A stretch of 12,924 bases of DNA from an uncultured Solirubrobacterales bacterium (GTDB lineage Bacteria; Actinomycetota; Thermoleophilia; Solirubrobacterales; Solirubrobacteraceae), in NCBI GenBank assembly GCA_937973575.1, contig CALJKH010000088.1:1-12924 (forward strand), given 5' to 3'. Position 1 is the stretch's first letter. Each line of letters begins with the position of its first letter. The position numbers and the translations under genes are program-made. Below the pieces are notes generated by a model. It was not told where the DNA came from. It did not search any database and saw only the letters and a list, made by a program, of their open reading frames with translations. Shown here in pieces: positions 6,525-12,924 of this stretch.

Positions 6525-7198
6525 ATCGTGTCCTCAAGCCTGAGGGTTGCCAGCGCAGCTCGGATGTGATCGTGCACCTCCGTCTGGCTGCGCGTACCGT
6601 CAAAGCGCCTGAGGACTCCACGCTGCTCGTAGTAATCAACGAGCGGTTCTGTTTGATCGTGGTAAACGGAAAGTCGGTTGACGATTACCTCTTCGGTGTC
6701 GTCGTCACGCTGGATCAAGCGGGAACCGTCCTGATCGCAGATGCCCTCGTGCTTGGGCGGGTCAAAGTCGATGTGGTAGCCGTGACCACTGGCAGCGCAG
6801 ACGCGACGGCCCGACAGGCGCTTGACTAGCTCCTCGTCGGGAACGTCAATCAGCAGGGTCGCAGTGACCTTCCGGCCTACTCCTTCGAGAGCTGCTGCGA
6901 GAGCGTCAGCTTGGCCGATTGTGCGTGGGAAGCCGTCAAGGAGGAACCCGTCGCTGCAGTCCTCCTGGCTGATCCTCTCAACGATTACGCCAACGATCAG
7001 ATCGTCGGGGACAAGGTTTCCGCCGTCCATGAACTCCTTGGCCTGCTTGCCAAGGTCTGTTCCTTCTGCAACAGCTTCGCGAAGCATGTCGCCAGTTGAG
7101 GCCCAAGGCAAGCTGAAGTCTTGAACGAGGCGCGCGGCCTGCGTCCCCTTACCCGCACCCGGAGGACCGAGGAGGATCAGGTTGAGCTCTTGGCTCAC
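6521..7198 (-). CDS. adk: Adenylate kinase with a mixed-ligand lid
   Basis: Adk interconverts ATP + AMP and 2 ADP. The 225-residue product has the P-loop GPPGAGKGT at 11-19, the AMP-binding STGDMLR (34-40) and DGFPRT (88-93), and a long-form lid at about 131-168. The four lid positions that hold zinc as Cys4 or Cys3-Asp in many Gram-positive enzymes, and are His-Ser-Asp-Thr in E. coli, are here C134, S137, C154 and D157, a set between the two types. Metal binding is therefore uncertain. Start is GTG overlapping the secY stop (GTGA). secY-adk-map is a standard order in Gram-positive bacteria. Confidence 0.97.
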   Translation of the reverse strand: MSQELNLILLGPPGAGKGTQAARLVQDFSLPWASTGDMLREAVAEGTDLGKQAKEFMDGGNLVPDDLIVGVIVERISQEDCSDGFLLDGFPRTIGQADALAAALEGVGRKVTATLLIDVPDEELVKRLSGRRVCAASGHGYHIDFDPPKHEGICDQDGSRLIQRDDDTEEVIVNRLSVYHDQTEPLVDYYEQRGVLRRFDGTRSQTEVHDHIRAALATLRLEDTI

Positions 7199-8469
7199 GA
7201 CCGAAGGAACCCTTCGTAGGAGCGCATCATCAACTGGGCTTCCATCTGCTTGACGGTGTCAAGAGCAACGCCAATCACGATCAGCAGTGATGTGCCGCCG
7301 AAGTAGAGGTTGGTGTTGGTCTGGTTGATCAAGATCGTTGGGAGAGCTGCCACGGCGGCAAGGAACAGAGCGCCGGGGAATGTGAGCCTTGCGAGGATCC
7401 GGTCGAGGTATTCGGCCGTTGGTCGACCTGGGCGCACACCAGGAATGAAACCGCCGTACTTCTTCAGGTTCTCAGCTTGGTCAACCGGATTGAACGTGAC
7501 CGCTGTGTAGAAGTAGGTGAAGAGGATGATCAGGATCGTTTCGCCGATCAGGTACGGGCCACCCGATGGGTTGAAGAAAGCGGCCATGTTCTTTGCCCAT
7601 GGGGTTGCGATCAGCTGACCGACCGTGGGAGGGAATGCCATAAGGCTGGCGGCGAAGATGACTGGGATCACGCCGGCCATGTTTACGCGGAGCGGCAGGT
7701 AGGACTGCTGACCGCCGACCATGCGTCGACCAACCTGCTGCTTGGCGAACTGGATTGGAATGCGGCGCTGGCCTTCCTGGACGAACACGATCGCAGCGAC
7801 AATCGCTACCGCAAGGAATGGCATGAGCACTCGGAAGACTTGGTCTGGACTTGTCCACCAGGACTGAAGAGCGTTGGGTAGACGGGCGACGATCGAAGCG
7901 AAGATCAGAAGCGAGATGCCGTTACCGATGCCGCGCTGGGTGATCAGCTCACCCATCCACATCAGGAGCATCGTGCCGGCTGTGAGGGAGATGGCGATCA
8001 GCATGATCGTCTCTGGACCCCAATCACGAACAACAGCTTGGCCGGCGCTTACTTGGAAGGACTTGAAGAGGAATACGTAACCAATTGACTGAGCGAAGGC
8101 AAGTCCAACAGTCAGATAACGCGTGTACTGAGTGATCTTGGCTTGGCCAACCTCACCTTCCTTTGAGAGCTTCTCAAGTGAAGGAACAACCACCTGCAGC
8201 AGCTGCAGGATGATCGAGGCTGTGACGTAGGGCATGATGCCCAACGCGAAAAGGGCGATGCGCTGAAGGCCACCACCGGAGAACAGGTTGAGGAACCCGA
8301 GGATGTTCGATCCTGCGAAGTTCTTCTGAATGTCTGCGACTGCCTGCGAGTTGATGCCAGGCGCTGGGATGTGGGAGCCAAGGCGATAGAGGGCAAGAAT
8401 CCCTGCTGTGAACAGGAGCTTCTTCCGGATCTCCGGGACAGTAAAACCTCTGAGGATCGTGTTCAGCAT
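7195..8469 (-). CDS. secY: Protein translocase subunit SecY
   Basis: SecY is the membrane channel of the Sec system for protein export and insertion. The 424-residue product has about ten hydrophobic segments. TM1 starts near 18 (LLFTAGILALYRLGSHIPAPG), the plug and TM2a region is FSGGGLQRIALFALGIMPYV (63-82), then ITASIILQL-like sequence follows. The conserved cytosolic loop FIPGVRPGRPTAEYL (341-355), which binds the ribosome and SecA, is intact. Start ATG is 23 bp after the rplO stop with a strong GGGGAGAGG site. The stop overlaps the adk GTG. The length is usual for the family. Confidence 0.98.
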   Translation of the reverse strand: MLNTILRGFTVPEIRKKLLFTAGILALYRLGSHIPAPGINSQAVADIQKNFAGSNILGFLNLFSGGGLQRIALFALGIMPYVTASIILQLLQVVVPSLEKLSKEGEVGQAKITQYTRYLTVGLAFAQSIGYVFLFKSFQVSAGQAVVRDWGPETIMLIAISLTAGTMLLMWMGELITQRGIGNGISLLIFASIVARLPNALQSWWTSPDQVFRVLMPFLAVAIVAAIVFVQEGQRRIPIQFAKQQVGRRMVGGQQSYLPLRVNMAGVIPVIFAASLMAFPPTVGQLIATPWAKNMAAFFNPSGGPYLIGETILIILFTYFYTAVTFNPVDQAENLKKYGGFIPGVRPGRPTAEYLDRILARLTFPGALFLAAVAALPTILINQTNTNLYFGGTSLLIVIGVALDTVKQMEAQLMMRSYEGFLRS

Positions 8470-8477
8470 TCCGCTGA

Positions 8478-8486
8478 CCTCTCCCC
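8478..8486 (-). promoter_or_regulatory. Strong Shine-Dalgarno sequence of secY
   Basis: GGGGAGAGG on the minus strand lies 8 nt before the secY ATG, in the 23-bp rplO-secY gap. It is one of the most complete purine-rich ribosome sites in the window, whereas many neighbours rely on stop-start overlap. This suggests secY is initiated independently of rplO translation. Confidence 0.6.
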
Positions 8487-8492
8487 TTTGTC

Positions 8493-8999
8493 CTAGTCCT
8501 CGAGCTGTTCCGCGGTTCCGCCAGCGGCGGTGATTGCCTCACGCGCTGCTGCGCTGAAGCCATGAGCCTTGACGTTGAGCGACTTCTTCAGTTCGCCCTT
8601 GGCAAGGATCTTCACCGGAATGCCACGACGGGTTGCGAGTCCAGCTGCCTTCAAAGTCTCAGGTGTTACCTCGGCGCCTGCATCAAAGCGGGCTTCGAGA
8701 TCAGAGAGGTTCACAGCTTGAGTGTGCGTGCGGAACATCTCGAAAGGCATTGACTTCTTCATGTGAGGGCCGCGCAGCTTGCCCATCCGCATGTGAATTG
8801 GAGTCTGGCCACCCTCGAAACGATCGCGGCGCTTTGAGCCGGAGCGTGAGCCATAGCCCTTCTGGCCACGACCTGAAGTCTTGCCAGTGCCTGAACCTTC
8901 GCCACGGCCGACGCGCTTGCGTGGACGCTTGGCACCCTTGGCAGGGCGCAGGTTGTGGAGGCCGATGCGCTCCTCAGTTTCCTTCTCGTCTACTGGCAT
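8493..8999 (-). CDS. rplO: 50S ribosomal protein L15 (uL15)
   Basis: L15 is a late-assembling large-subunit protein that reaches deep into 23S rRNA with a basic Gly-rich arm. The 168-residue product begins with an acidic leader [13 protein letters not shown], then HNLRPAKGAKRPRKRVGRG and the Gly-rich signature GRGEGSGTGKTSGRGQKG at 31-48. The globular part ends ITAAGGTAEQLED. The acidic N-terminal dozen residues make it a little longer than the usual 144-150. The ATG shares one base with the rpmD TAA (TAATG), so the two are translationally coupled. Confidence 0.98.
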   Translation of the reverse strand: MPVDEKETEERIGLHNLRPAKGAKRPRKRVGRGEGSGTGKTSGRGQKGYGSRSGSKRRDRFEGGQTPIHMRMGKLRGPHMKKSMPFEMFRTHTQAVNLSDLEARFDAGAEVTPETLKAAGLATRRGIPVKILAKGELKKSLNVKAHGFSAAAREAITAAGGTAEQLED

Positions 9000-9178
9000 T
9001 AGCCTTCCTCCACCTTTACGAGATGTGCAACACGGCGAATCATGCCCCGCAGCTGCGGAGTATCGGCGTGCTCAACGGTGCTGCCAATCTTACGAAGACC
9101 GAGTGACTCGAGCGTCGCACGCTGTGGCTTGTCGGCACCGTTGGCTGACTTGAACTGGGAAATCTTGACCTTGCTCAT
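8999..9178 (-). CDS. rpmD: 50S ribosomal protein L30 (uL30)
   Basis: I translated this short gene by hand: 59 residues starting [20 protein letters not shown] and ending [15 protein letters not shown]. It has the L30 layout: a beta strand (KVKISQFKS), the loop with [21 protein letters not shown], then the [11 protein letters not shown] helix. About 60 residues is the normal bacterial length. The ATG overlaps the rpsE stop as ATGA, and the TAA overlaps the rplO ATG by one base. L30 sits between rpsE and rplO in almost all spc operons, which supports the call. Confidence 0.97.
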   Translation of the reverse strand: MSKVKISQFKSANGADKPQRATLESLGLRKIGSTVEHADTPQLRGMIRRVAHLVKVEEG

Positions 9179-9864
9179 GACTGCTCCTCAGCGGGTGCGT
9201 CAGCTGCAGGCGCTTCAGCGGCAGGCTCGGCTGGAGCTTCAGCGGCAGGCTCGGCTGGAGCTTCGGCTACTGGAGCAGCTGGTGCTGCCTCAGCTGCTGG
9301 AGCTTCCTCAGCTGCAGGTGCAGCTGCAGTCTTTTCCTTGCGGTTTGGATCAAGGCCGAGGACCTTATCAACGCTGATGCCACGGAGCTCAGCAACCTCT
9401 TCAGGTGTGCGGAGACCACGGAGGCCTTCCATCGTTGCCTTCACAAGGTTGATCGGAGTCTGGGAACCAAGGCTCTTCGAAAGAACATCATGGATGCCAG
9501 CAAGTTCGAGTACCGCGCGCACACCGCCACCGGCGATGACGCCAGTACCTGGTGATGCAGGACGGAGAAGAACACTGCCGGAGCAGAACTCGCCAGTGAT
9601 CGGGTGAGGAATCGTGGCACCGTGCCTTGGGACGCGGTAAAGGTTCTTCTTAGCCTGCTCGACACCCTTTTGGATGGCGACTGGGACTTCGTTTGCCTTG
9701 CCGTAACCGATTCCTACAACCTCGTGCTCGTCACCTACGACGACCAGCGCTGTGAAGGAGAAGCGGCGACCGCCCTTGACTACCTTTGCCACACGGTTGA
9801 TCTCGACAACTCGCTCTGCGAGGTCAAGGCCGTTTGGTGAAACTGTTCGCTTATCGCTGATCAT
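9175..9864 (-). CDS. rpsE: 30S ribosomal protein S5 (uS5) with an Ala/Pro/Glu tail
   Basis: S5 lies at the mRNA entry channel and affects decoding accuracy. The 229-residue product has the RNA-binding N-terminal domain ([20 protein letters not shown] at 19-38, [21 protein letters not shown] at 41-61) and the C-terminal core [23 protein letters not shown] (136-158). The core ends near residue 178. Residues 179-229 form a low-complexity tail of Ala, Pro and Glu without any Lys or Arg, including the octapeptide EAPAEPAA twice. Usual S5 is about 160-200 residues, so this tail is an addition. ATG start 19 bp after rplR; the stop overlaps rpmD. Confidence 0.98.
   Translation of the reverse strand: MISDKRTVSPNGLDLAERVVEINRVAKVVKGGRRFSFTALVVVGDEHEVVGIGYGKANEVPVAIQKGVEQAKKNLYRVPRHGATIPHPITGEFCSGSVLLRPASPGTGVIAGGGVRAVLELAGIHDVLSKSLGSQTPINLVKATMEGLRGLRTPEEVAELRGISVDKVLGLDPNRKEKTAAAPAAEEAPAAEAAPAAPVAEAPAEPAAEAPAEPAAEAPAADAPAEEQS
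9212..9259. repeat. Perfect 24-bp tandem duplication in the rpsE tail
   Basis: The + strand unit GCTTCAGCGGCAGGCTCGGC+TGGA occurs twice back to back (9212-9235, 9236-9259), and a further GCTTC starts a third partial copy. Being 24 bp it is in frame and encodes an eight-residue Glu-Ala-Pro-Ala-type repeat on the minus strand. Two identical copies suggest a recent duplication by slippage or unequal recombination. Confidence 0.9.
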
Positions 9865-9883
9865 GGATTACCGAGCCTAACGA

Positions 9884-10240
9884 TCAGAACTCAAGGCCGC
9901 CCTCACGGGCGCCTTCGGCCAGGGCTTTAACCCGACCGTGATAGAGGTAACCGCCGCGGTCAAACACGGCGCTTTCGATGCCAGCGGCCTTTGCGCGCTC
10001 GGCGATCAGCTTGCCAACCTTCTCTGACTGCTCCATTGGGCCAAGGCCCTTGAGGTCAGCTTCTGTCCAGTTGACTGCTGCAATTGTGTGGCCTGCATCG
10101 TCGTCGATCAGCTGTGCGCTGATGCCACGGTTGCTGCGGAAAACGCTGATGCGAGGACGCACTGCGCTGCCGCGAACCTTCGCGCGGACGCGACGGCGCC
10201 GCTTGAGACGGCTTTGAACCTTGCTCTTGGTGGCACTCAT
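9884..10240 (-). CDS. rplR: 50S ribosomal protein L18 (uL18)
   Basis: L18 binds 5S rRNA together with L5 in the central protuberance. The 118-residue product has a very basic N-terminus ([20 protein letters not shown]), the [20 protein letters not shown] stretch at 28-47, and the conserved end [26 protein letters not shown] from residue 93. ATG start overlaps the rplF stop (ATGA). A 19-bp gap follows before rpsE. Normal length and no odd features. Confidence 0.98.
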   Translation of the reverse strand: MSATKSKVQSRLKRRRRVRAKVRGSAVRPRISVFRSNRGISAQLIDDDAGHTIAAVNWTEADLKGLGPMEQSEKVGKLIAERAKAAGIESAVFDRGGYLYHGRVKALAEGAREGGLEF

Positions 10241-10770
10241 GCCCTCTTGCCGACCTTCCTGGCGACGTACTCGCCCTGGTAGCGAATGCCCTTGCCCTTG
10301 TATGGCTCCGGCGGACGCTGCTTACGGATTACGGCGGCGACTTGGCCCACCTTCTGTTTGTCAATGCCGCGGACGATTACTTCGGTCTGCTGCGGCACTT
10401 CAAATTCGATTCCCTCAGGGGCGTCAATCATCACAGGGTGTGAGTAGCCCACGAGAAGCTCAAGGTCCTTGCCCTTGAGGCTTGCGCGGTAACCAACACC
10501 TTGGATCTCGAGACGCTTCTCGTAACCCTCGGTAACGCCAACAACCATGTTGAAGAGCAGTGTGCGAGTGAGGCCGTGAAGCGCACGGTGTGGCCCACGG
10601 TCGCTTGGGCGCTCAACTGTGACTACGCCTTCGCCCTGCTCGATCTTCATGTCGCGGCTGACGCGCTCGCTGAGCTCGCCCTTTGGCCCCTTGACGGTGA
10701 CCCTTTCAGGTGCGATCTCGAAAGTGACGCCTGACGGCACTTCGATTGGCTTCTTTCCAATACGTGACAT
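10237..10770 (-). CDS. rplF: 50S ribosomal protein L6 (uL6)
   Basis: L6 sits near the factor-binding region by the sarcin-ricin loop. The 177-residue product begins [16 protein letters not shown] and has two repeated alpha/beta domains (about 1-81 and 82-177). The family signature [16 protein letters not shown] is at 152-167, and the basic tail is [13 protein letters not shown] start is 5 bp after the rpsH stop, and its TGA overlaps the rplR ATG. Length is the normal 175-180. Confidence 0.98.
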   Translation of the reverse strand: MSRIGKKPIEVPSGVTFEIAPERVTVKGPKGELSERVSRDMKIEQGEGVVTVERPSDRGPHRALHGLTRTLLFNMVVGVTEGYEKRLEIQGVGYRASLKGKDLELLVGYSHPVMIDAPEGIEFEVPQQTEVIVRGIDKQKVGQVAAVIRKQRPPEPYKGKGIRYQGEYVARKVGKRA

Positions 10771-10775
10771 TTCGA

Positions 10776-11183
10776 TTACCAGACGTGTGCCACGACTTCG
10801 CCGCCAATACCTGCGCTGCGGGCCTCGTGGCCGGTCATGACGCCCTTCGACGTCGAAATGATTGCGGTACCAAGGCCACCCTGGACCTTGGGGATGTGGT
10901 CGTGGTCTACATAGAGACGACGGCCTGGACGTGACACGCGGCGGATGCCGGAAATCACTGGCTTACGGTCTTCGGTGTAACGAAGAGTAAGACGGAGACG
11001 CTCGCCAGCCTCGCCCTCTGGGGCGGCCTCGCGGGAAACGCTCTCGATGTAACCCTGCTCGTCAAGGATGCGGGCAATCTCCTGCTTCAGGTTTGAGGCA
11101 GGCACGACGACGTCGTGATGCTGCGCATGCGCACCATTGCGAACGCGGGTAAGAAGGTCAGCTACTGGATCTGTCATTGACAT
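10776..11183 (-). CDS. rpsH: 30S ribosomal protein S8 (uS8)
   Basis: S8 binds the central domain of 16S rRNA and in E. coli also represses spc-operon translation. The 135-residue product has the usual [14 protein letters not shown] start (4-17), a central [19 protein letters not shown] (74-92) and the signature [19 protein letters not shown] (103-121). The listed ATG gives MSMTDP; a second ATG two codons later (11177) would give MTDP, the commoner start, and cannot be excluded. It starts 4 bp after rpsZ. An acidic, Gly-rich loop at about 53-62 ([10 protein letters not shown]) is slightly enlarged. Confidence 0.98.
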   Translation of the reverse strand: MSMTDPVADLLTRVRNGAHAQHHDVVVPASNLKQEIARILDEQGYIESVSREAAPEGEAGERLRLTLRYTEDRKPVISGIRRVSRPGRRLYVDHDHIPKVQGGLGTAIISTSKGVMTGHEARSAGIGGEVVAHVW

Positions 11184-11187
11184 GTGA

Positions 11188-11373
11188 TTACCAACTGCTC
11201 TTTGTCATACCGGGGATGTAGCCGTTGTGAGCAAGCTCGCGAAGGCAGATTCGGCAGATGCCGAACTTCTTGTAGACCGAGCGTGGGCGACCGCAACGGC
11301 GGCAACGCGTGTACTCACGGGTCTTGTACTTCTGGGGGCGCTGCTGACGCACGCGCTGTGATGTCTTGGCCAT
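11188..11373 (-). CDS. rpsZ: 30S ribosomal protein S14 type Z (uS14), zinc-binding
   Basis: S14 is a 30S head protein. The 61-residue product is the short zinc form: C24-x2-C27 ([10 protein letters not shown]) and C40-x2-C43 ([10 protein letters not shown]), ending with the family hallmark PGMTKSSW. The longer cysteine-free S14, used under zinc limitation in some bacteria, is not seen here. The gene is often called rpsN as well. ATG start with AGGAGA at 11375-11380 is one of the best ribosome sites of the spc block, in the 18-bp gap after the acidic-tail region of rplE. Confidence 0.97.
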   Translation of the reverse strand: MAKTSQRVRQQRPQKYKTREYTRCRRCGRPRSVYKKFGICRICLRELAHNGYIPGMTKSSW

Positions 11374-11374
11374 G

Positions 11375-11380
11375 TCTCCT
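11375..11380 (-). promoter_or_regulatory. Strong ribosome binding site of rpsZ
   Basis: AGGAGA on the minus strand is 1-2 nt from the rpsZ ATG, and a second purine box AGAGGA lies at 11385-11390 at more usual spacing. Two sites in an 18-bp gap suggest fresh initiation after the long rplE tail rather than pure coupling. Confidence 0.45.
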
Positions 11381-11391
11381 GGGTCCTCTAG

Positions 11392-12153
11392 TTACTCGGC
11401 GTCTTCGGCGGGGGCCTCTTCGGCCTCGCCTTCGCCTTCGTCGGAAGTCTCTTCTTGCTCAGCTGATTCCTCAGCCTCTGGTGCTGCTTCTACCTCTGGC
11501 TCCTCTGTGGGCTCGTCGGCAGGCGCCTCTTCGGCTGGTGCTTCGTCGGACTCTGCTGGGGCCTCCTCAGCTGCTGGTGCTGCTGCAACTGGGGCTGGCT
11601 TTGGCTCGGCCGGCTTAGCGAAAGGCATTCCAAACAGCTGAAGAAGTGCGAATGCCTCTTCATCAGTCTGAGCTGAGGTTGCCATCACGATGTCAAGACC
11701 ACGAACTTGGTCCACTGCGTCGTAATCGATCTCAGGGAAGATGATCTGCTCGCGCACACCGATGGCGTAGTTGCCACGGCCGTCGAACGACTTCGGGTTA
11801 AGACCGCGGAAGTCGCGAATACGAGGGATTGCCACCGAAAGAAGGCGGTCAAGGAACTCGTACATCTTCTCGCCACGCAAGGTGACTGCAAGGCCTACTG
11901 CCATGCCCTCACGGAGCTTGAACTGGGCAATCGACTTCTTCGAACGGCGGATGTTTGGATGCTGACCAGTGATCGTCGCAAGCTGCTCTTGGGCAGCCTC
12001 GAGGACCTTTGAGTCCTGCTTGGCGTCGCCGACACCCATGTTGACGACGATCTTTTCAAGCTTTGGAGCCTGCATTGCGGACGAGTACTCGAACCGCTTG
12101 ATCAACTCAGCGCGGATCTCCTTCTCGTAGCGCTCCTTCATACGTGCTGACAT
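11392..12153 (-). CDS. rplE: 50S ribosomal protein L5 (uL5) with a long acidic tail
   Basis: L5 binds 5S rRNA in the central protuberance and contacts P-site tRNA. The 253-residue product has a normal core: [14 protein letters not shown] (31-44), the [23 protein letters not shown] signature region (61-83), and [23 protein letters not shown] (111-133). The core ends near F178. Residues 180-253 are a low-complexity tail of Ala, Pro, Glu and Asp; after Lys185 there is no basic residue and I count about 28 acidic ones. Usual L5 is about 179-187 residues. ATG overlaps the rplX TGA (TGATG). The tail has no stop or frameshift and runs at DNA 11395-11616. Confidence 0.98.
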   Translation of the reverse strand: MSARMKERYEKEIRAELIKRFEYSSAMQAPKLEKIVVNMGVGDAKQDSKVLEAAQEQLATITGQHPNIRRSKKSIAQFKLREGMAVGLAVTLRGEKMYEFLDRLLSVAIPRIRDFRGLNPKSFDGRGNYAIGVREQIIFPEIDYDAVDQVRGLDIVMATSAQTDEEAFALLQLFGMPFAKPAEPKPAPVAAAPAAEEAPAESDEAPAEEAPADEPTEEPEVEAAPEAEESAEQEETSDEGEGEAEEAPAEDAE

Positions 12154-12488
12154 CAGTCGATCTTCTCCCCACTGCGCTTGGCGACGCGAATGCGACGGCC
12201 GTCCTCGCGAAGGATGCCTACGCGGGTTGGCTTGCCGTCCTTGGGATCAAGAAGAGCAACGTTGGAAACTGGAATGGCACCCTCTTGGCTGATTACGCCA
12301 CCGGTCTGCTCGAGGCCTTGAGCGCCCTCGATCTGCTGGCGCGGTACATGGCGCTTAATCAGGTTGAGGCCCTGGACGTAAACACGACGACGCTCTGGAT
12401 CAACGCGCAGAACTTCTCCCTGCTTACCGCTGTCCTTGCCTGAAATGACTTCGACGGTGTCGCCCTTACGAATCTTCATTGATGACAT
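12153..12488 (-). CDS. rplX: 50S ribosomal protein L24 (uL24)
   Basis: L24 is an assembly-initiator protein of the large subunit that binds the 5' domain of 23S rRNA near the exit tunnel. The 111-residue product has the KOW motif at about 5-32 ([20 protein letters not shown]), then [16 protein letters not shown] and the [22 protein letters not shown] segment. The length is close to the usual 103-110. The ATG shares one base with the rplN stop (TAATG), and the TGA shares one with the rplE start. A second ATG at codon 4 is a possible alternative start. Confidence 0.98.
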   Translation of the reverse strand: MSSMKIRKGDTVEVISGKDSGKQGEVLRVDPERRRVYVQGLNLIKRHVPRQQIEGAQGLEQTGGVISQEGAIPVSNVALLDPKDGKPTRVGILREDGRRIRVAKRSGEKID

Positions 12489-12856
12489 TAGAGAACCTCC
12501 GGGGCGAGAGAAATGATCTTCATGAAGTCCTTATCGCGGAGCTCACGAGCAACTGGGCCGAAGATACGAGTACCGCGCGGATTGTTCTGATCATCAATGA
12601 TCACCGCTGCGTTCTCATCGAACCCAATTGAGGTGCCGTCTTCGCGGCTGAAAGGCTTCTTGGTGCGGACGACCACAGCTGTGACGACCTCACCCTTCTT
12701 GACAGTGCCCTGCGGAGTCGCCTGCTTAACGGTGGCGACGATGATGTCGCCAACACGGGCGTAACGCTGGCGGGAACCGCCACGGACACGAATGCAAAGG
12801 ATTTCACGGGCGCCACTGTTGTCAGCAACGCGAAGGCGTGTTTCGTTCTGGATCAT
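12488..12856 (-). CDS. rplN: 50S ribosomal protein L14 (uL14)
   Basis: L14 sits at the subunit interface, forms bridges to 16S rRNA and is the target of the silencing factor RsfS. The 122-residue length is the bacterial standard. Visible landmarks are [20 protein letters not shown] (1-20), [15 protein letters not shown] (53-67) and [20 protein letters not shown] (95-114). ATG start overlaps the preceding rpsQ stop as ATGA, which supports both reading frames at the contig end. Confidence 0.98.
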   Translation of the reverse strand: MIQNETRLRVADNSGAREILCIRVRGGSRQRYARVGDIIVATVKQATPQGTVKKGEVVTAVVVRTKKPFSREDGTSIGFDENAAVIIDDQNNPRGTRIFGPVARELRDKDFMKIISLAPEVL

Positions 12857-12897
12857 CGTGCGCGCTCCACTACCTCTTCGAGACGCCAGCGCTTAGT
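12853..12897 (-). CDS. rpsQ: 30S ribosomal protein S17 (uS17), C-terminal tip only
   Basis: Fourteen codons plus TGA are visible before the adapter. They translate to [14 protein letters not shown], which matches the S17 C-terminus (KTKRWRLxxVVE...). The stop overlaps the rplN start as ATGA, and rpsQ precedes rplN in almost all bacteria, so the call is firm despite the short length. The gene is cut by the end of genomic sequence at 12897, not by a mutation. Confidence 0.88.
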   Translation of the reverse strand, partial: TKRWRLEEVVERAR

Positions 12898-12924
12898 AGA
12901 TCGGAAGAGCACACGTCTGAACTC
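12898..12924 (+). other. Illumina TruSeq adapter (artefact, not genomic)
   Basis: The last 27 bases begin AGATCGGAAGAGCACACGTC and continue TGAACTC, identical to the start of the TruSeq read-1 3' adapter. The rpsQ reading frame stops making sense exactly at this boundary. The first A could be either genomic or adapter. It should be trimmed. Confidence 0.97.

Noticed and set aside
11395..11616. Frameshift or assembly error as the cause of the L5 tail
   Set aside because: The tail has a consistent composition, ends in a proper TAA and is followed by a good ribosome site and rpsZ at normal spacing.
1..12897. Undescribed defence, mobile or biosynthetic system
   Set aside because: Every gene belongs to a well-known housekeeping family in conserved order; no unknown ORF, integrase, transposase, CRISPR repeat or att-like repeat was found.

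Overview
The window is a bacterial chromosomal contig end. It carries the back half of the S10/spc ribosomal-protein cluster, the whole alpha cluster and a short run of housekeeping genes. All 24 recognised genes lie on the minus strand, so transcription runs from right (12897) to left (1). The order is rpsQ (3' tip only), rplN, rplX, rplE, rpsZ (zinc-type S14), rpsH, rplF, rplR, rpsE, rpmD, rplO, secY, adk, map, rpmJ, rpsM, rpsK, rpsD, rpoA, rplQ, truA, a DnaQ-like exonuclease gene, surE, ligA (5' part only). The last 27 bases (12898-12924) are not genomic: they match the Illumina TruSeq read-1 adapter.

The organism looks like an actinobacterium (Actinomycetota), perhaps a deep-branching class such as Thermoleophilia. 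RpoA and other ribosomal proteins read as actinobacteria-like, S14 is the short zinc type, secY-adk-map links the spc and alpha clusters, and truA follows rplQ. The class-level guess is weak and comes from remembered family resemblance, not from a search. S4, S14 and L36 all keep complete zinc-ligand sets.

Layout by region. (1) 8493-12897: ribosomal proteins of the spc cluster, packed with ATGA, TAATG and TGATG overlaps. L5 and S5 both carry long Ala/Pro/Glu-rich acidic C-terminal tails. (2) 5739-8469: secY, adk and map, joined by GTGA and TTGA overlaps; adk has an unusual lid-ligand set. (3) 5588-5738: the largest non-coding gap, 151 bp. infA, often present here in Gram-positive lineages, is absent. 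The gap holds a candidate extended -10 and a stem-loop. (4) 2615-5587: alpha cluster rpmJ-rpsM-rpsK-rpsD-rpoA-rplQ, with two strong hairpins between rpsD and rpoA. (5) 1-2605: truA, exonuclease, surE, ligA, probably read through from the alpha cluster or from a weak internal promoter before surE.

Together the genes supply ribosome subunits, the protein-export channel, nucleotide balance (Adk), N-terminal methionine removal (Map), RNA polymerase alpha, tRNA pseudouridylation (TruA), nucleotide/phosphate metabolism (SurE) and DNA maintenance (exonuclease, LigA). No mobile element, CRISPR array, tRNA or rRNA gene was seen, and nothing looks like an undescribed multi-gene system. The items most worth a second look are the adapter tail, the paired acidic tails, the mixed Adk lid and the infA-less leader region.
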